Numbered from the stretch's first letter, positions 1-10,471 are shown. The stretch is DNA of 64,000 nucleotides from Aradus depressus (GCA_963662175.1 OY759220.1:46968136-47032135); one strand, 5' to 3'. Notes: a model not told the origin generated them from the sequence alone. Program-made: numbers and translations.

Positions 1-434
1 AAATCTATTAGGATGACAGCTATTGAGTTTTGAGCCGATTTTACATGTGATTCGAGAAATCTATTAGGATGACAGCTATTGAGTTTTGAGCCGATTTTAC
101 ATGTGATTCGAGAAATCTATTAGGATGACAGCTATTGAGTTTTGAGCCGATTTTACATGTGATTCGAGAAATCTATTAGGATGACAGCTATTGAGTTTTG
201 AGCCGATTTTACATGTGATTCGAGAAATCTATTAGGATGACAGCTATTGAGTTTTGAGCCGATTTTACATGTGATTCGAGAAATCTATTAGGATGACAGC
301 TATTGAGTTTTGAGCCGATTTTACATGTGATTCGAGAAATCTATTAGGATGACAGCTATTGAGTTTTGAGCCGATTTTACATGTGATTCGAGAAATCTAT
401 TAGGATGACAGCTATTGAGTTTTGAGCCGATTTT
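1..434. repeat. 56-bp minisatellite, about 7.75 units
   Basis: The 56-bp unit starting AAATCTATTAGGATGACAGC repeats head to tail with no difference that I can see, and continues off the left edge of the window. It ends abruptly at AGCCGATTTT. The part GACAGCTATTGAGTTTTGAG resembles an internal module of dispersed family D, so the array may have grown from a family D fragment; a family D fragment lies directly downstream. Confidence 0.97.
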
Positions 435-439
435 CGTGG

Positions 440-556
440 AAAGGAAAGGGGAGGGGGGTTCTCAACATGCAGGGGGGGGGGGGGGGGGAGTTCCTGAGTA
501 AGATACTTATTTTTCAGTCAAATTAGTCTCAGAAGTAAAGGGTTTAATGGGAGACT
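440..556 (+). repeat. Family D fragment with a G17 run (472-488)
   Basis: The sequence matches the 3' half of dispersed family D: a GGGGTTCTCAAC segment, then TTCCTGAGTAAGATACTTAT and TTTTCAGTCAAATTAGT. The purine-rich module has become a 17-nt G run. Confidence 0.5.
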
Positions 557-1085
557 GAAAATTAATTTAATTAAAAATGAATCTCCGACTTCTGTTTTCT
601 GGGGGGTTGTTCTGCACAGGAGACTGACATGGAGCCCTTTTACACAATTCCAATATTGGTGGATAGAGAGCCAAGAGCCCCCAATTAACTACTAATCATT
701 GAGTGAGCCGAGAGAGTACGTTCCTATATGAACATTTCTAAAAAAGTAGAATCATGTACAATTTGGAAGAGGACCCTAATTAGGAGAGATAGTAATTATG
801 CTGAGATAATGGTTCCTGCTGTGGTTTCCTTTTAAGGCTCCGGGACTCCATCAGACAACTAACATCGGCCCGACTCAGCTACGGCGAACACTTCTTTTCG
901 GTAAGTTCTTCTCTCAGCCCAGAAAATGAAAATGAAAGCCAAGTATGAAATAGTGCTTTTGTGTTTGTAGAATGGTTATTTTATTTATTTTTTTCAACAA
1001 TGAGAACAAATTCCGTTTTCAAATACTGCGTTTACTTAATAAAAGTTGAATTTCAAGATTTTTCTATTGTATCTACTCTTTTAAA
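557..1085. other. Unrecognised single-copy sequence
   Basis: I see no gene, RNA or repeat here. The sequence is A+T-rich with stops in all frames. Confidence 0.5.
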
Positions 1086-1193
1086 GAAGTGGGGAAGTGC
1101 ATTGAAGAAGTGGGGAAGTGCATTGAAGAAGTGGGGAAGTGCATTGAAGAAGTGGGGAAGTGCATTGAAGAAGTGGGGAAGTGCATTGAAGAA
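1086..1193. repeat. 18-bp minisatellite, 6 units
   Basis: The unit GAAGTGGGGAAGTGCATT repeats six times. Because 18 is divisible by three, it keeps a 106-codon frame open (961-1281, KKWGSAL repeats). That frame has no other sign of being a gene. Confidence 0.95.
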
Positions 1194-1701
1194 GTTGGTC
1201 TCTTTATCAGCTAAACTTCTCTCAGAAAGAGAACAACAATGTTTAGTTATTCGAAAGTCTTCTTTCTTCCTGGTTTTATAATCATGACTAGAATTGTTAA
1301 GAGGGGAAATATTTATATTTTTTCTAATGACGATTAATGTTCCAAATATAAACAGCGGCAGGTAATGGCAAAATTTTAACTTTTTTTAAATATATTTCTC
1401 TGGAACGTTGGTTGCTGAAATAATGGCGACGAAGACAGACATCAGCTATATAGCAAGTCCAGCACCTTTTTGTCACAATTATTATACATAGAGACGAAGA
1501 TGATCTTTATAGCTTTCCTTGAAACCTTGGATTAGCAGGACATCATAGCCCCATGAATACTGCTCTCTAGTGTGGGTAAGTGGAGTTATTATGTAAGGCG
1601 TCTCTCCTAGGGGGCATACTGTCAGTCCCACCCAGACCATAGACCATAGGGCCGTGTCAAGTTAGATCAGTGCACTCAGGTGCTGCGCCCATCAGCGCCA
1701 A
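1194..1701. other. Unrecognised sequence
   Basis: I see no gene or clear repeat. A weak resemblance to the middle of the SINE family around 1620-1700 is too poor to call. Confidence 0.4.
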
Positions 1702-1772
1702 CAAAAAGTCATCGGTCAATCACAGCAATGTACTTCCCCACATCGAATTATTAATGACAACTAAGTTTCACT
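1702..1772 (-). repeat. Family D, terminal fragment
   Basis: It carries the family D end in reverse orientation: GTCATCGGTCAATCACAGCA, then TGTACTTCCCCACATCGAAT. The rest is missing. Confidence 0.65.
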
Positions 1773-1889
1773 TTAAACCCTTACTTAGGACTTCTTAACA
1801 CCCATAAAAACAATTTTATATCAATAAATTCATATTTAGATTATACAAATTTCAAACTCAATAAATATCCGTCGTTAAGGGTCTACATA

Positions 1890-2056
1890 TATGTAGATGA
1901 TTTCGTGTTGATAAGTTCATTCTGTCTGGATATGACCACATGTAGTATACACACACAGAAAGACGACTTTTTTTTTTTTTAATTTTGGATTGGAAATTGA
2001 AAAACGTATATTTCCGGTGAAAACTGGATATGTTTTGACCGATTACATAACATGCC
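1890..2056 (-). repeat. Family D, left-end fragment
   Basis: Family D landmarks are TTTCGTGTTGATAAGTTCAT, an ACACACACAGAAAGACGAC segment and TTTTGACCGATTACATAAC. An A+T run interrupts it. Translation as an 84-aa minus-strand frame is spurious. Confidence 0.65.
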
Positions 2057-2087
2057 TCATTACTCGTTTTTCGCGGAAACTTACTCG

Positions 2088-2440
2088 AGATCCAAATAAA
2101 AGAATAAAACAAACTTATTTTTTGAAATATTGTCTATTCCACTAAAGATATATATACATATAACTACCGGTTTCGGCTTTTACCATCGTCAGGTCTAGTT
2201 ATGAACTAAGTCAGTTTGCAGAGAGACTTAGTTCATAACTAGACCTGACTTAGTTCATAACGAGAGACTTAGTTCATAACTAGACCTGACGATGGTATAA
2301 AGCCGAAACCGGTAGTTATATGTATATATATATATCTTTAGTGGAATAGACAATATTTCAAAAAATAAGTTTGTTTTATTCATTTATTACAAGTTTCCAC
2401 AATATGTCCGCGTTCCTCAACTTAGAAGATCCAAATAAAA
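2088..2440. mobile_element. Hairpin element family 1, foldback copy with 14-bp TSD
   Basis: The direct repeat AGATCCAAATAAAA (2088-2101 and 2427-2440) flanks an element of 325 bp (2102-2426). Its arms form a long imperfect hairpin: AACTACCGGTTTCGGCTTT on the left is mirrored by AAAGCCGAAACCGGTAGTT on the right. The centre holds extra short duplications of AGACTTAGTTCATAAC. A one-sided tail ending CGCGTTCCTCAACTTAGA lies only at the right. The right arm carries a hammerhead-like core (CTGACGA at 2286, GAAA at 2305). The long TSD and asymmetric tail suggest retrotransposition. A Penelope-like non-autonomous element is the best guess. Confidence 0.85.
2286..2319 (+). ncRNA. Hammerhead-like ribozyme core, family 1
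   Basis: CTGACGA (2286-2292), an extra T, a short stem II (GGT/GCC), GAAA (2305-2308), then palindromic ACCGGT as stem III, followed by A. Stem I would be ATAAC (2276-2280) with GTTAT (2315-2319) and an unpaired TAGAC. The left arm carries the same motif on the minus strand. The extra nucleotide after CTGACGA departs from the hammerhead consensus, so activity is unproven. Confidence 0.45.
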
Positions 2441-3225
2441 TACAATTATTCCTATTTTCTCTTACACTCTCTTACGAAACGTAAAAATGCACTGATCCTA
2501 TTCCAACTTCAATACTGGTTTTCTAAGGTACTGCCTTGGAATGAAGAATTTTAGTGAGAACCCCCTCGTGTGAGTCAAATCTAGGTTCTTAGAGAAGGAT
2601 CTTTAATTTGTAGCCGGGCACACTCTGAGAGACATCAGTTAAGTGGCAGTTCCGGTGCCTTTTTGTCACTTAACTAAAACCCATTGAGATATCCTTATCC
2701 GGGGGACAACGATCCTTACCCGCACTATCTTCTCATCCTCTCCTTTCTCAATCCAACTCCTTTATCTCCTAAGTGAATCAAAAGAAATCTTTACTGTATT
2801 TATCCATTAGTACTAAGATGTTTGTACTAAAAGTTTATGTAAAAAGGTTGGTACTGTCTCCGCTGTACTTAGACACTTTGGTACTATTCCCTGCTTACAA
2901 ATAACGCGATGATAACTTATGTAAACTCATCCTTTTCGACGGACTTGATGTACGCAATCATTAGTTGTGATAACATTCCTCTTAATATCGATAAAAACGC
3001 TTTTACTTGGAGATTACGAGCGCTGTCAAAGCTAAGTGCTAATAAAGCCGCAACTATACGTAGTTATATAATCGCTCGGAAAGTTGTTGCTTTTTCCCCA
3101 CAATTTCATGTTTTCCAATGTAATGATTATATTGACACGTAATATTGTTTGTGGGGGCGACAGGAAGTAAGGGGCTCATAACAAAAACAACTGCCGAGAT
3201 GATAGTATCAACACAACATTGTATA
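2441..3225. other. Unrecognised sequence
   Basis: I see no supported gene or repeat. A 77-codon frame at 2909-3142 has no recognisable domain and lies in A+T-rich DNA. Confidence 0.4.
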
Positions 3226-3326
3226 TATATAGTCCTTGTGTAAGATACCTATTGATTTTCAGCCAAATCGGTTCACTGATTTCAGAGGAATAATGAATAA
3301 GTAAATGATTCACCGACGATTTTTAT
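3226..3326 (+). repeat. Family D, 3' end fragment
   Basis: It shows AAGATACCTATTGATTTTCA, GCCAAATCGGTT and the terminal GATTCACCGACGATTTTT of family D. Hairpin element family 2 is inserted immediately after it. Confidence 0.7.
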
Positions 3327-3473
3327 ACATCCAATTTGAAAGACACAGAGTTGTTGTCCACTCACAAGTTTTATTTGCAAATGCAAATAAAACTTGTGAG
3401 TGGACAACAACTCTGTGTCTTTCATTAAATACAGCTCACAGCAACCTCAAAGAAATTCCTCACATCCAATTTG
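3327..3473. mobile_element. Hairpin element family 2, short copy with 12-bp TSD
   Basis: ACATCCAATTTG (3327-3338, 3462-3473) flanks a 123-bp element. Its arms are a perfect 41-bp inverted repeat (3339-3379, 3382-3422) with a 2-nt loop. They are followed by a unique tail ending AAATTCCTC. The larger copy at 42197-42475 has the same ends and tail. This copy has lost the central part with the ribozyme-like core. Confidence 0.9.
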
Positions 3474-3571
3474 TGTAGATAAATCCAATAAGTTATATTT
3501 TCCATATCCACAAGAATTGTGATTGGATTACCCTGGATTCGGATAAGTGGGGCTTCGGTTTATCGGTACCA

Positions 3572-4117
3572 CTGTATAGTAGGGATGTAAAACTATCGAT
3601 AGTTTCCATACTATCGGCGTTGAACTATCGATAGTTTAAGGACTGTATTTCTGGAATCCACTGAATCGAAGGAAGGTTACATTTACTGTTCTTGTAGAGT
3701 GTTTCGTTGCTTTGAACTGAAAAATGAGTCGTAGACCGATGTGTGGAGTTACTTCGATAAGGATGTGGATCCAAAAGAACTGGCTAAATGTCGTTTGTGC
3801 AGTGCCGAATACAGAACTTCCGGGAACACTTCCAATTTGAAGGATCACTTTATGTGCAATTGAAGTTTGTAGTTTAGTTGCTGATTGCGTTAACGAACCG
3901 ATCTGTTCAGTTGAAGTACGTGTTGTTGAGCTTTTTCGCTACTAAAATAAATATAGGTACCTACTTACACTCTACGACATCTTGTTTATTTGTCTTCCTT
4001 AAATTACTTACATGGTACATGTGTGCATATACAAGAGCATTGAGTGACTGGATGTCACTTCTGTTTCAAAATATATTTCGATAGTACTATCGATAGTTTT
4101 ACATCCCTACTGTATAG
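3572..4117 (+). mobile_element. Non-autonomous hAT transposon with perfect 8-bp TSD
   Basis: The element (3580-4109, 530 bp) has terminal inverted repeats beginning TAGGGATGTAAAACTATCGA, matched over 24 bp, and is flanked by CTGTATAG on both sides (3572-3579, 4110-4117). An 8-bp TSD and this TIR type are standard for hAT elements. Inside is a remnant of the transposase N-terminus (BED finger). The catalytic core is absent, so this is an internally deleted, immobile copy unless helped in trans. It is the clearest class II element here. Confidence 0.93.
3724..3863 (+). pseudogene. hAT transposase N-terminal remnant (BED zinc finger)
   Basis: The frame from 3741 reads VWSYFDKDVDPKELAKCRLC and continues with SAEYRTSGNTSNLKDHF before a stop at 3861-3863. 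This is the BED-type DNA-binding zinc finger of hAT transposases: an aromatic start, the CxxC pair, then the NTSNLKDH helix with a zinc-ligand His. The last ligand of the usual C-C-H-H set is lost, the sequence ending in CN-stop. A start Met (3724, MSRRP) lies one base out of frame, so a one-base deletion near 3738-3740 has separated it. The RNase H-like domain and dimerisation region are missing. It lies wholly between the TIRs at 3580-4109. The family match is by eye but the motif spacing is distinctive. Confidence 0.82.
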
Positions 4118-4971
4118 TGAAAATAAGGACTGGCAGGTAGTGAGTTATTACATTCTCTTTTTCATAAAATTAATTTTCACAACTTAAGGCTGGGATCTTT
4201 CTAAATCTGAAGTTCAAAGTGCATGCATTGCAAAATTAGCAAAAATAGGGGAAACTTTTATAAAAGTCTGATTTTGCGGATCTTATTCGTGATTTATCGT
4301 GTTTCTCTTTAAGTAATGTTTATAGAATTTGTGTAAAGAAAATAATAATGAGAAAGGTCGAGTTTATTAGTGACGGAGGTCTACAGCACACACCAGACAG
4401 AATCATGTTATTGGTTACGAACCAGTTAGCTAAAATCAATTAGAAAATAATTAAAGCATTTGTCAGTCAATTCTATTGAACGTTGGCAGCTCTGGACTCA
4501 ACTGCAAATGTACAATAGTGCACACTGCATCAAGTGCAATAAATAGGCGCAGAATAAGATCTCTCACAAGATGTTGTCTCACAAAATACGAATGCAAATC
4601 AACATTGACTGGATAATTGCATCTATGTTCTATTCTGGAATGTCATTCAGCTACATCGTCTTCCCAAACAAAACAGATGAATGCCCACACTCTGATCACA
4701 GCCAATGAAGGCCAGAGAAGAATTTTTCCCAAGGGATTGGCCAGAGATTATGTTGTCTTCAGATTACCTTTCCAACTCCACCAAGAGATTGGCTCATTGC
4801 CCTCCAACATAATTACAAAGAGCTGATTATTTCTGGTCCTAATCAAGGTTGGGTAAACGAACCCCTCATTATGGCTTAATTACAGCTCCGAGTGGATTCA
4901 ATCATCAGAACATTGTTTTGTAGTTTCGTCGGCATCCCATCAGCCACTAAATCACGTTCCAAAAAGGAAGA
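4118..4971. other. Unrecognised sequence
   Basis: I see no supported gene or repeat. Two 69-codon frames (4617-4826, 4892-5101) lack any recognisable domain. Confidence 0.4.
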
Positions 4972-5428
4972 GGGGGGGGGGGGTCATTACGTTTCTCGAA
5001 CAAAAAAATATATATTTATATTCAATTATAACTCTCATTTCTGGGGGCTGGATGAGTGTAGAGTGGCCTTGGCAAGGAACTCAAACCAGGAGTCGGCCTA
5101 AGTGTTGAAAAAAATATATATTTATATTCAATTGTGTGTTGAAAAAAATATATACATATTTATATTCAATTGTGTGTTGAAAAAAATATATATTTATATT
5201 CAATTGTGTGTTGAAAAAAATATATAGTATTTATATTCAATTGTGTGTTGAAAAAAATATATATTTATATTCAATTGTGTGTTGAAAAAAATATATATTT
5301 GTATTCAATTGTGTGTTGAAAAAAATATATATTTATATTCAATTATAACTCTCATTTCTGGGGGCTGGATGAGTGTAGAGTGGCCTTGCCAAGGAACTCA
5401 AACCATGAGTCGGCCTAAGGGTTGAAAA
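4972..5428. repeat. 34-bp A+T minisatellite framed by a duplicated block
   Basis: About seven units of 34-38 bp, each starting GTGTTGAAAAAAATATATA, run from 5102 to 5344. Length differences lie in the TA-rich centre. On both sides sits the same block of about 75 bp, running from ATAACTCTCATTTCTGGGGG to GAGTCGGCCTAA (about 5026-5101 and 5345-5419). A G12 run lies at 4972-4983. The array probably grew between two copies of a tandemly duplicated block. Confidence 0.9.
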
Positions 5429-5770
5429 AAATTGCTTTTAGACCTCGCGAATATAACAAAATGCATGTACATATATGATATATTATCATATTATGATACT
5501 TAACATTATCTCCAGAGATATTGTTAACCACTTAATAAAAAATAAAGAAAAAAGTATGTTTTTTTAAAAAAATATTCTCTATTTCACAAATTATATAAAG
5601 TGTATGAGAAAGAGGGACAGTTTTGAATGTAACTATGTTGAACTTCCATTTAGTATTTGTTAAGTTGAGGCTGAAGATGTTAGCAATACCCAAAGTACTC
5701 CCATGTTATATTTATAATTTAAAATAGAGCATTTATTATAGAAACAGACATTCGGTGGATATAATCAGTT
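5429..5770. other. A+T-rich sequence
   Basis: Nothing beyond A+T-rich low-complexity stretches. Confidence 0.5.
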
Positions 5771-5988
5771 GTTTTGTTGATATGATTCTAAATAGATACT
5801 GATACTCCATCTCAGAAGAGCACTGTCTTTGTTGATATGATTCTAAATAGATACAGATACGCATCTCAGAAGAGCACTGTTTTTGTTGATATGATTCTAA
5901 ATAGATACAGATACTCAGCTCAGAAGAGCACTGCTTTGTTGATATGATTCTAAATAGATATAGATACTCATCTCAGAAGAGCTCTATT
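5771..5988. repeat. About 54-bp minisatellite, 4 units
   Basis: Units begin TTTGTTGATATGATTCTAAA at 5773, 5828, 5882 and 5935 and end CTCAGAAGAGC. They differ by small substitutions and indels. Confidence 0.93.
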
Positions 5989-6062
5989 TTAACATTACCA
6001 ACTTTGTGCTAATACAATTCACCGTATATTAGACATTTAGTTAGTTATTATGACTCTTTGAC

Positions 6063-6232
6063 GTTTAACTGAACGAATAAAACAAACTTATTTTTGAAAT
6101 ATTGTCTATTCCACTAAAGATATATATATATACAACTACCGGTTTCGGCTTTATACCATCGTCAGGTCTAGTTATGAACTAAGTGTCCACAATATGTCCG
6201 CGTTCCTCAACTTAGAAGTGTTTAACTGAACG
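6063..6232 (-). mobile_element. Hairpin element family 1, single-arm copy with 13-bp TSD
   Basis: GTTTAACTGAACG (6063-6075, 6220-6232) flanks 144 bp. It begins AATAAAACAAACTTATTTTT and ends CGCGTTCCTCAACTTAGAAG, the same ends as the foldback copy at 2102-2426. This copy has only one arm, so the unit can insert as a monomer. Its ribozyme-like core lies on the minus strand (reverse complement of TTTCGGC...TCGTCAG). Confidence 0.88.
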
Positions 6233-7200
6233 CTATCGTTTCATATGGATGTACCCAGTATTGCTTACGTATGAGGGGGTTGTTTCTTAACTACCTTCAA
6301 AATTCTTAATTTAAAACCACGAGGACTATAGACCATGTTGAACAATTAAAAAAAGAAAAAAATTATTGGATGTTCTTAGAGATTCTATAGAAACTGTTAG
6401 GTCGGATGTTTGCAAATTTTGGTCGAAACAATCATTATGAAACTTGTTGGTTGGTTGGCTGGGACCTGAATAGTATGACGTAAGCACCTCGAAAGATATC
6501 AAGAAGTCTTACACCCGTTGCCAATACCATCCACCGTCTTTAAGTCCAGAATAGCATCATAAAAACGTGGATTTCCATTCGACTAGAGTTGGAATTTTAT
6601 ATACAAAAATTGTTTGTATTATTTGGGTTGAATCTTTATTAATCATGTCTAAGGAATGTCGAGAATGTGGAGAGAGGTGAAGAGGGCTGGGATTAGGATT
6701 ATCACAGATCTCACGAATCCTAATATAAATAAATTCAACAATACATTCGGCTTTTTTTTTTATCCTTTAACTGAAAATCTGTCGAAATCCTAAAGAATCC
6801 GTTGAAATACAGCCCAATGACCAGCAAATAACAGATGAATGAGAGAGATAACGAGAGGTTTAAGTTAGGACGGGGCGGTCCGGTATCAGACTGACCGCTC
6901 GGATCTGTTGATCGAATCCGACATCACATCCCTGCCTCGTATCTTGACGAAGGGGCTCTGTGTTCCACCAACCAGTCTTCTTAACACCCTCTTTGGATCA
7001 AATACGAAACCCTTGTAATGTGTGTATGACATCTGTCTGTTCAGACATCTATTTGACTGATATTTTCGACAAAGAACATCAGCGAAAATTTAAAAAAATA
7101 CATAAATAAGAATATTGAAATGTTTCATGGAAAAGGGAAAAGGGCCTGCGCTGTTCTGATATCTGATCAGTTCAATGGTCTGACCTCTTGTGCTTCTTTA
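6233..7200. other. Unrecognised sequence; possible tRNA-like relic near 6895-6925
   Basis: I see no gene. The segment TGTTGATCGAATCCGAC at about 6906 resembles a Pol III B box, but no A box or fold could be confirmed. Confidence 0.3.
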
Positions 7201-7254
7201 GGGCAATGTGCCCCTTACTAGTCTTGGAAGAGATGATGCGTGGAGAGTCCAGAC

Positions 7255-7415
7255 AAGAGCCCCTCTGCTGGGAGGCCTTCTGCTGGGAGCCCCTCTGCTG
7301 GGAGCCCTTCTGCTGAGAGCCCTTCTGCTGAGAGCACCTCTGCTGGGAGCCCCTCTGCCGAGAGCACCTCTGCTGGGAGCCCTTCTGCTGAGAGCACCTC
7401 TGCTGGAACCCCTTA
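7255..7415. repeat. 15-bp minisatellite, about 10 units
   Basis: Variants of CCCCTCTGCTGGGAG alternate with CCTTCTGCTGAGAG forms. The 15-bp period keeps frames open on both strands (190 codons plus, 100 codons minus). The encoded leucine- and glutamine-rich repeats are by-products. Confidence 0.93.
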
Positions 7416-7449
7416 AAGCCGGTCCTCACAAGAAAGGTGTCTTTAATCT

Positions 7450-7698
7450 CAGATCTCTGGAATCTCAGTCTCATTCCAATTTAGTTTTTTTGACATTTTT
7501 TTTCAAGTCCTCTTCGATTTTATTATTATTTTTCTACTTTTTTTGTTTTTATTTCGTTTTATACATTTATTTATTTTATTATTTAAATTCTATTTTATTT
7601 TCTTCAACCCCTTGTCTAATTAATATTCAAATTGAGGTCATATCCAAACAGTTGATATTCCCTGTGCTCAGATACGGAGGTCCATCTTTCTTTTATAG
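7450..7698. other. T-rich low-complexity sequence
   Basis: A strongly T-rich plus strand with no other structure seen. Confidence 0.5.
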
Positions 7699-7951
7699 CT
7701 ACTTCCCCGGCTCTATTTTGAGTTTTCACTGCAATTTCCTGTTTCGCGACACCCTGAATACTAAAATAAAGAAATATTAAAAAACAGATATCTCTCCATG
7801 TGTGTGTTTCCGTGATTACAATCTCTATCCCTTTCAACGTGAAATAGTGTATAGGACCTCTTTGGAAGGGGAGAAAGGGTCCTTCTTCTAATGACTGTCG
7901 CTGCCAATGTAATGATTGTATCGACTCTATAAATCGAGCTGGGGAGTAGAC
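7699..7951 (+). repeat. Family D, internally deleted copy with both TIRs
   Basis: It begins TACTTCCCCGGCT and ends TCGAGCTGGGGAGTA, the two inverted ends of family D. Inside are TTGAGTTTTCACTGCAATTT and CCAATGTAATGATTGTATCG. This copy shows most clearly that the family has inverted termini. Confidence 0.7.
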
Positions 7952-8162
7952 TGGTGTCAGATGTTGGTGGATCTATGGAACTAGTGACATGCCTTGCTGG
8001 GGGTAGCAGCCCCGGTATGCTGCGCACAAAGCCACTCACTGTCCGCAACAAATCTCTTTGTGACTCTTCAACCTCGCGTCACATCGCTTCGTCAAGCCCC
8101 CCTACTCACATTCGGGCCACAAATGTCACACCTCTTTTTCCATCTAAGAGGTAGTTTTTTTG

Positions 8163-8189
8163 CCCCCCCCCCCCCCCCCCCCCCCCCCC
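8163..8189. repeat. C27 homopolymer
   Basis: Twenty-seven consecutive C residues, with a G-rich complementary strand. Confidence 0.99.
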
Positions 8190-8284
8190 TTCGTCTCAAC
8201 AGATTTCTTCCCGGTTCTGATCGTTTTCCTATATCGCCCCACACTTGACATGCGATCGACCGTCCTGCACTCTAGCGTGTACCA

Positions 8285-8690
8285 AGTTATGTAATCTGTC
8301 AAAAATTCGATGTTGAGTTTTCACCGGAATTTCATGTTTTCCGATTCTTTGATTCCGAAAATGGGGGAAACAAAATGCCTGTATCTCATGTGTAATGACA
8401 CATAATTCCGGATAGAATGACTGTATCAACACGAAATTTTATATGGATATCCAGAACCCTTTAAGGACCACATCTATCAATTTTCAGCCAAATCGACTGA
8501 AGGGAAAGGGGAATTATGGGGGAGCTTTAACATAAAAGATACAATAACTGCCGATGTGATGAATTTATCGACATAAAATTTCTTATGAGAATTCGGTAGT
8601 TCCTGAGTAAGACATTTATTGATTCTCAAGCAAATTGGTTTCAGAGGGAGGAGTGAAAACTTAGTGGATCAGTTCGTGATGAAAACAAGG
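8285..8690 (+). repeat. Family D, near full-length copy
   Basis: In order it has GTTATGTAATCTGTCAAAAA, the TTTTCACCGGAATTTCATG module, ATGACTGTATCAACACGAAA, AATTTTCAGCCAAATCGACT, a second CGATGTGATGAATTTATCGA module and GATCAGTTCGTGATG. The right TIR has decayed. Confidence 0.8.
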
Positions 8691-9827
8691 CTTTACTCAA
8701 ACTTACTCGTGTTATTTTTCAAGGCCTTCCTGGGATGTCATTAAAATAAGTTCAAAACATTAGTGTTGCAGGACTAGGAACAGACCCTTCTCTGCTCTCC
8801 TTTGTACAAAGGGCAAGGGCTATTTGAGCTCTAAATAAAGGAATTGTTCGACTATGAATTACCTTAGTTCACGAACTGCTTTCCTTGCATTTTAGAATTA
8901 AGTTTTTCAATTTTTTTACATGTTTTTCAAAATTTAAATGTAAAATATTTTAAAAAAATGTCAGTAAGATGAACCACCCAGAAGCTGTCAAAATAGTGGT
9001 TTGCATTATTCATTCTAATTTGTCTGTCTGCTTCACTCTGTTTGAATTATTGAAAAGCGATCACCCTTTTTGACCTTCAACAAGAGCGACCAATTTAAAT
9101 TGTCCATAAGTCACAACAATATTCTAAACACTAGAACAAACAACAACAAAAATATTCAAATACAGTACTTCTGCTTTTAACAATATAACAATTTGCCTAA
9201 TTTTTTTACTATATTTTCTTGATGTTCAATCAGTGAATTCTCGCCTTCTACATTTAATTTGAAAACATATTGAGAGCAGTGCAGTTATACTGGAGTGAAA
9301 TTTTTTGAGGGGAGGCCAACTCCGAAAAAAATAGTAAAGAAGGATAATAATAATTATAGTATAAATATATTATATTAGGAGTTGTGATGCCTTTTTTTTT
9401 TATGTATCGTGGAAGGAAAATATATAGCGTCTTTGAAAAACTTTCGTTTGTTTGCTTTGGGGTTCAAGGCTCCCTGCTACAAAAAATCAAATCAAAAATA
9501 ATTCCTTAACAGAAGGAATATATAAAATACCATAATCAAGATAACGACACATTTTCTGTTAAATCAAGCAAAGGAGAAGCAGTGTTTGGAGGGAGCGAAA
9601 ACCATAATTCCTGCTGGAATACAATTCCTGCTGGAATACAATTCCTTGTCCAGTATAAAGGGAAAGTTATAAAATCCAGTGGAATAGCAAAATTAAGAGA
9701 AAGTTTCATGTGTTTGTGTTTATGAAACGATATCTGCCGATGGAAGACTTAACTAACAAACCCTCTACTGATATAATGAATGTATCGATATGGAAGTTTA
9801 ACCGAAAAGGAGAAGGATATATATGTA
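8691..9827. other. A+T-rich, unrecognised sequence
   Basis: I see no gene or family match apart from a 2x 17-bp direct repeat (AATTCCTGCTGGAATAC) at about 9606-9642. Confidence 0.45.
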
Positions 9828-10471
9828 TACAGGGTGGCCCAGATAAGCAGGCCACAAGAGAAATAACTCCTAAACGGTTAGAGATATCGAAATTGTGCAT
9901 AGGACTAAAGTTGTAGCACTCGCCGAGAGCTATAGTTTGGCGTCCTCCAAAAGTCATAAATGACCCTTTTAATGGTTCAAACAGCCCTTCGAAAAGCAAG
10001 GTTCCCTTTTGACCCTTAAGTTTCATTACATTTTATTAAAGTACTAAAGAAACAAGGAAGAACTGTGCAAACAGATTTTTGATACGTCAAGTAGTTCTCG
10101 GAAAAAAAACGTTTAAAGTTGCACGTTTTTCTTATTCTGAAGTTAGTTGGAATTTACTAATAGAATAAGAAAAACTTGCAACTTTAAACGTTTTTTTTCC
10201 GAGAACTACTTGACGTATCAAAAATCTGTTTGCACAGTTCTTCCTTGTTTCTTTAGTACTTTAATAAAATGTAATGAAACTTAAGGGTCAAAAGGGAACC
10301 CCGCCCTTCGAAGGGCTGTTTGAGCCATGAAAATGGTTATTTTTGTCTTTTCGAGGACTCCATACTATAGCTCTCGGCGAGTGCTACAACTTTAGTCCTA
10401 TGCACAATTTCGATATCTCTAACCGTTTAGGAGTTATGTCTCTTGTGGCCCGCTATCTGGGCCACCCTGTA
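9828..10471. mobile_element. Mariner/Tc1-like foldback MITE
   Basis: A 640-bp palindromic element (9830-10469) starts CAGGGTGGCCCAGATAAGCA and ends with the inverted copy ...TGGGCCACCCTG, with TA on each side. The arms are similar nearly to the centre, around 10140-10165. The TA flanks and CAGGGTG ends fit the IS630/Tc1/mariner superfamily, but no transposase remains. Frames in the two arms (9706-10026 minus, 10343-10618 plus) look alike only because the arms are inverted copies. Confidence 0.85.

Noticed and set aside
961..1281. 106-codon frame with KKWGSAL repeats
   Set aside because: It is an 18-bp minisatellite in frame with A+T-rich flanks.
7208..7780. 190-codon plus-strand frame as a gene
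   Set aside because: Half of it is a 15-bp minisatellite read in frame and the rest is T-rich low-complexity DNA; no domain.
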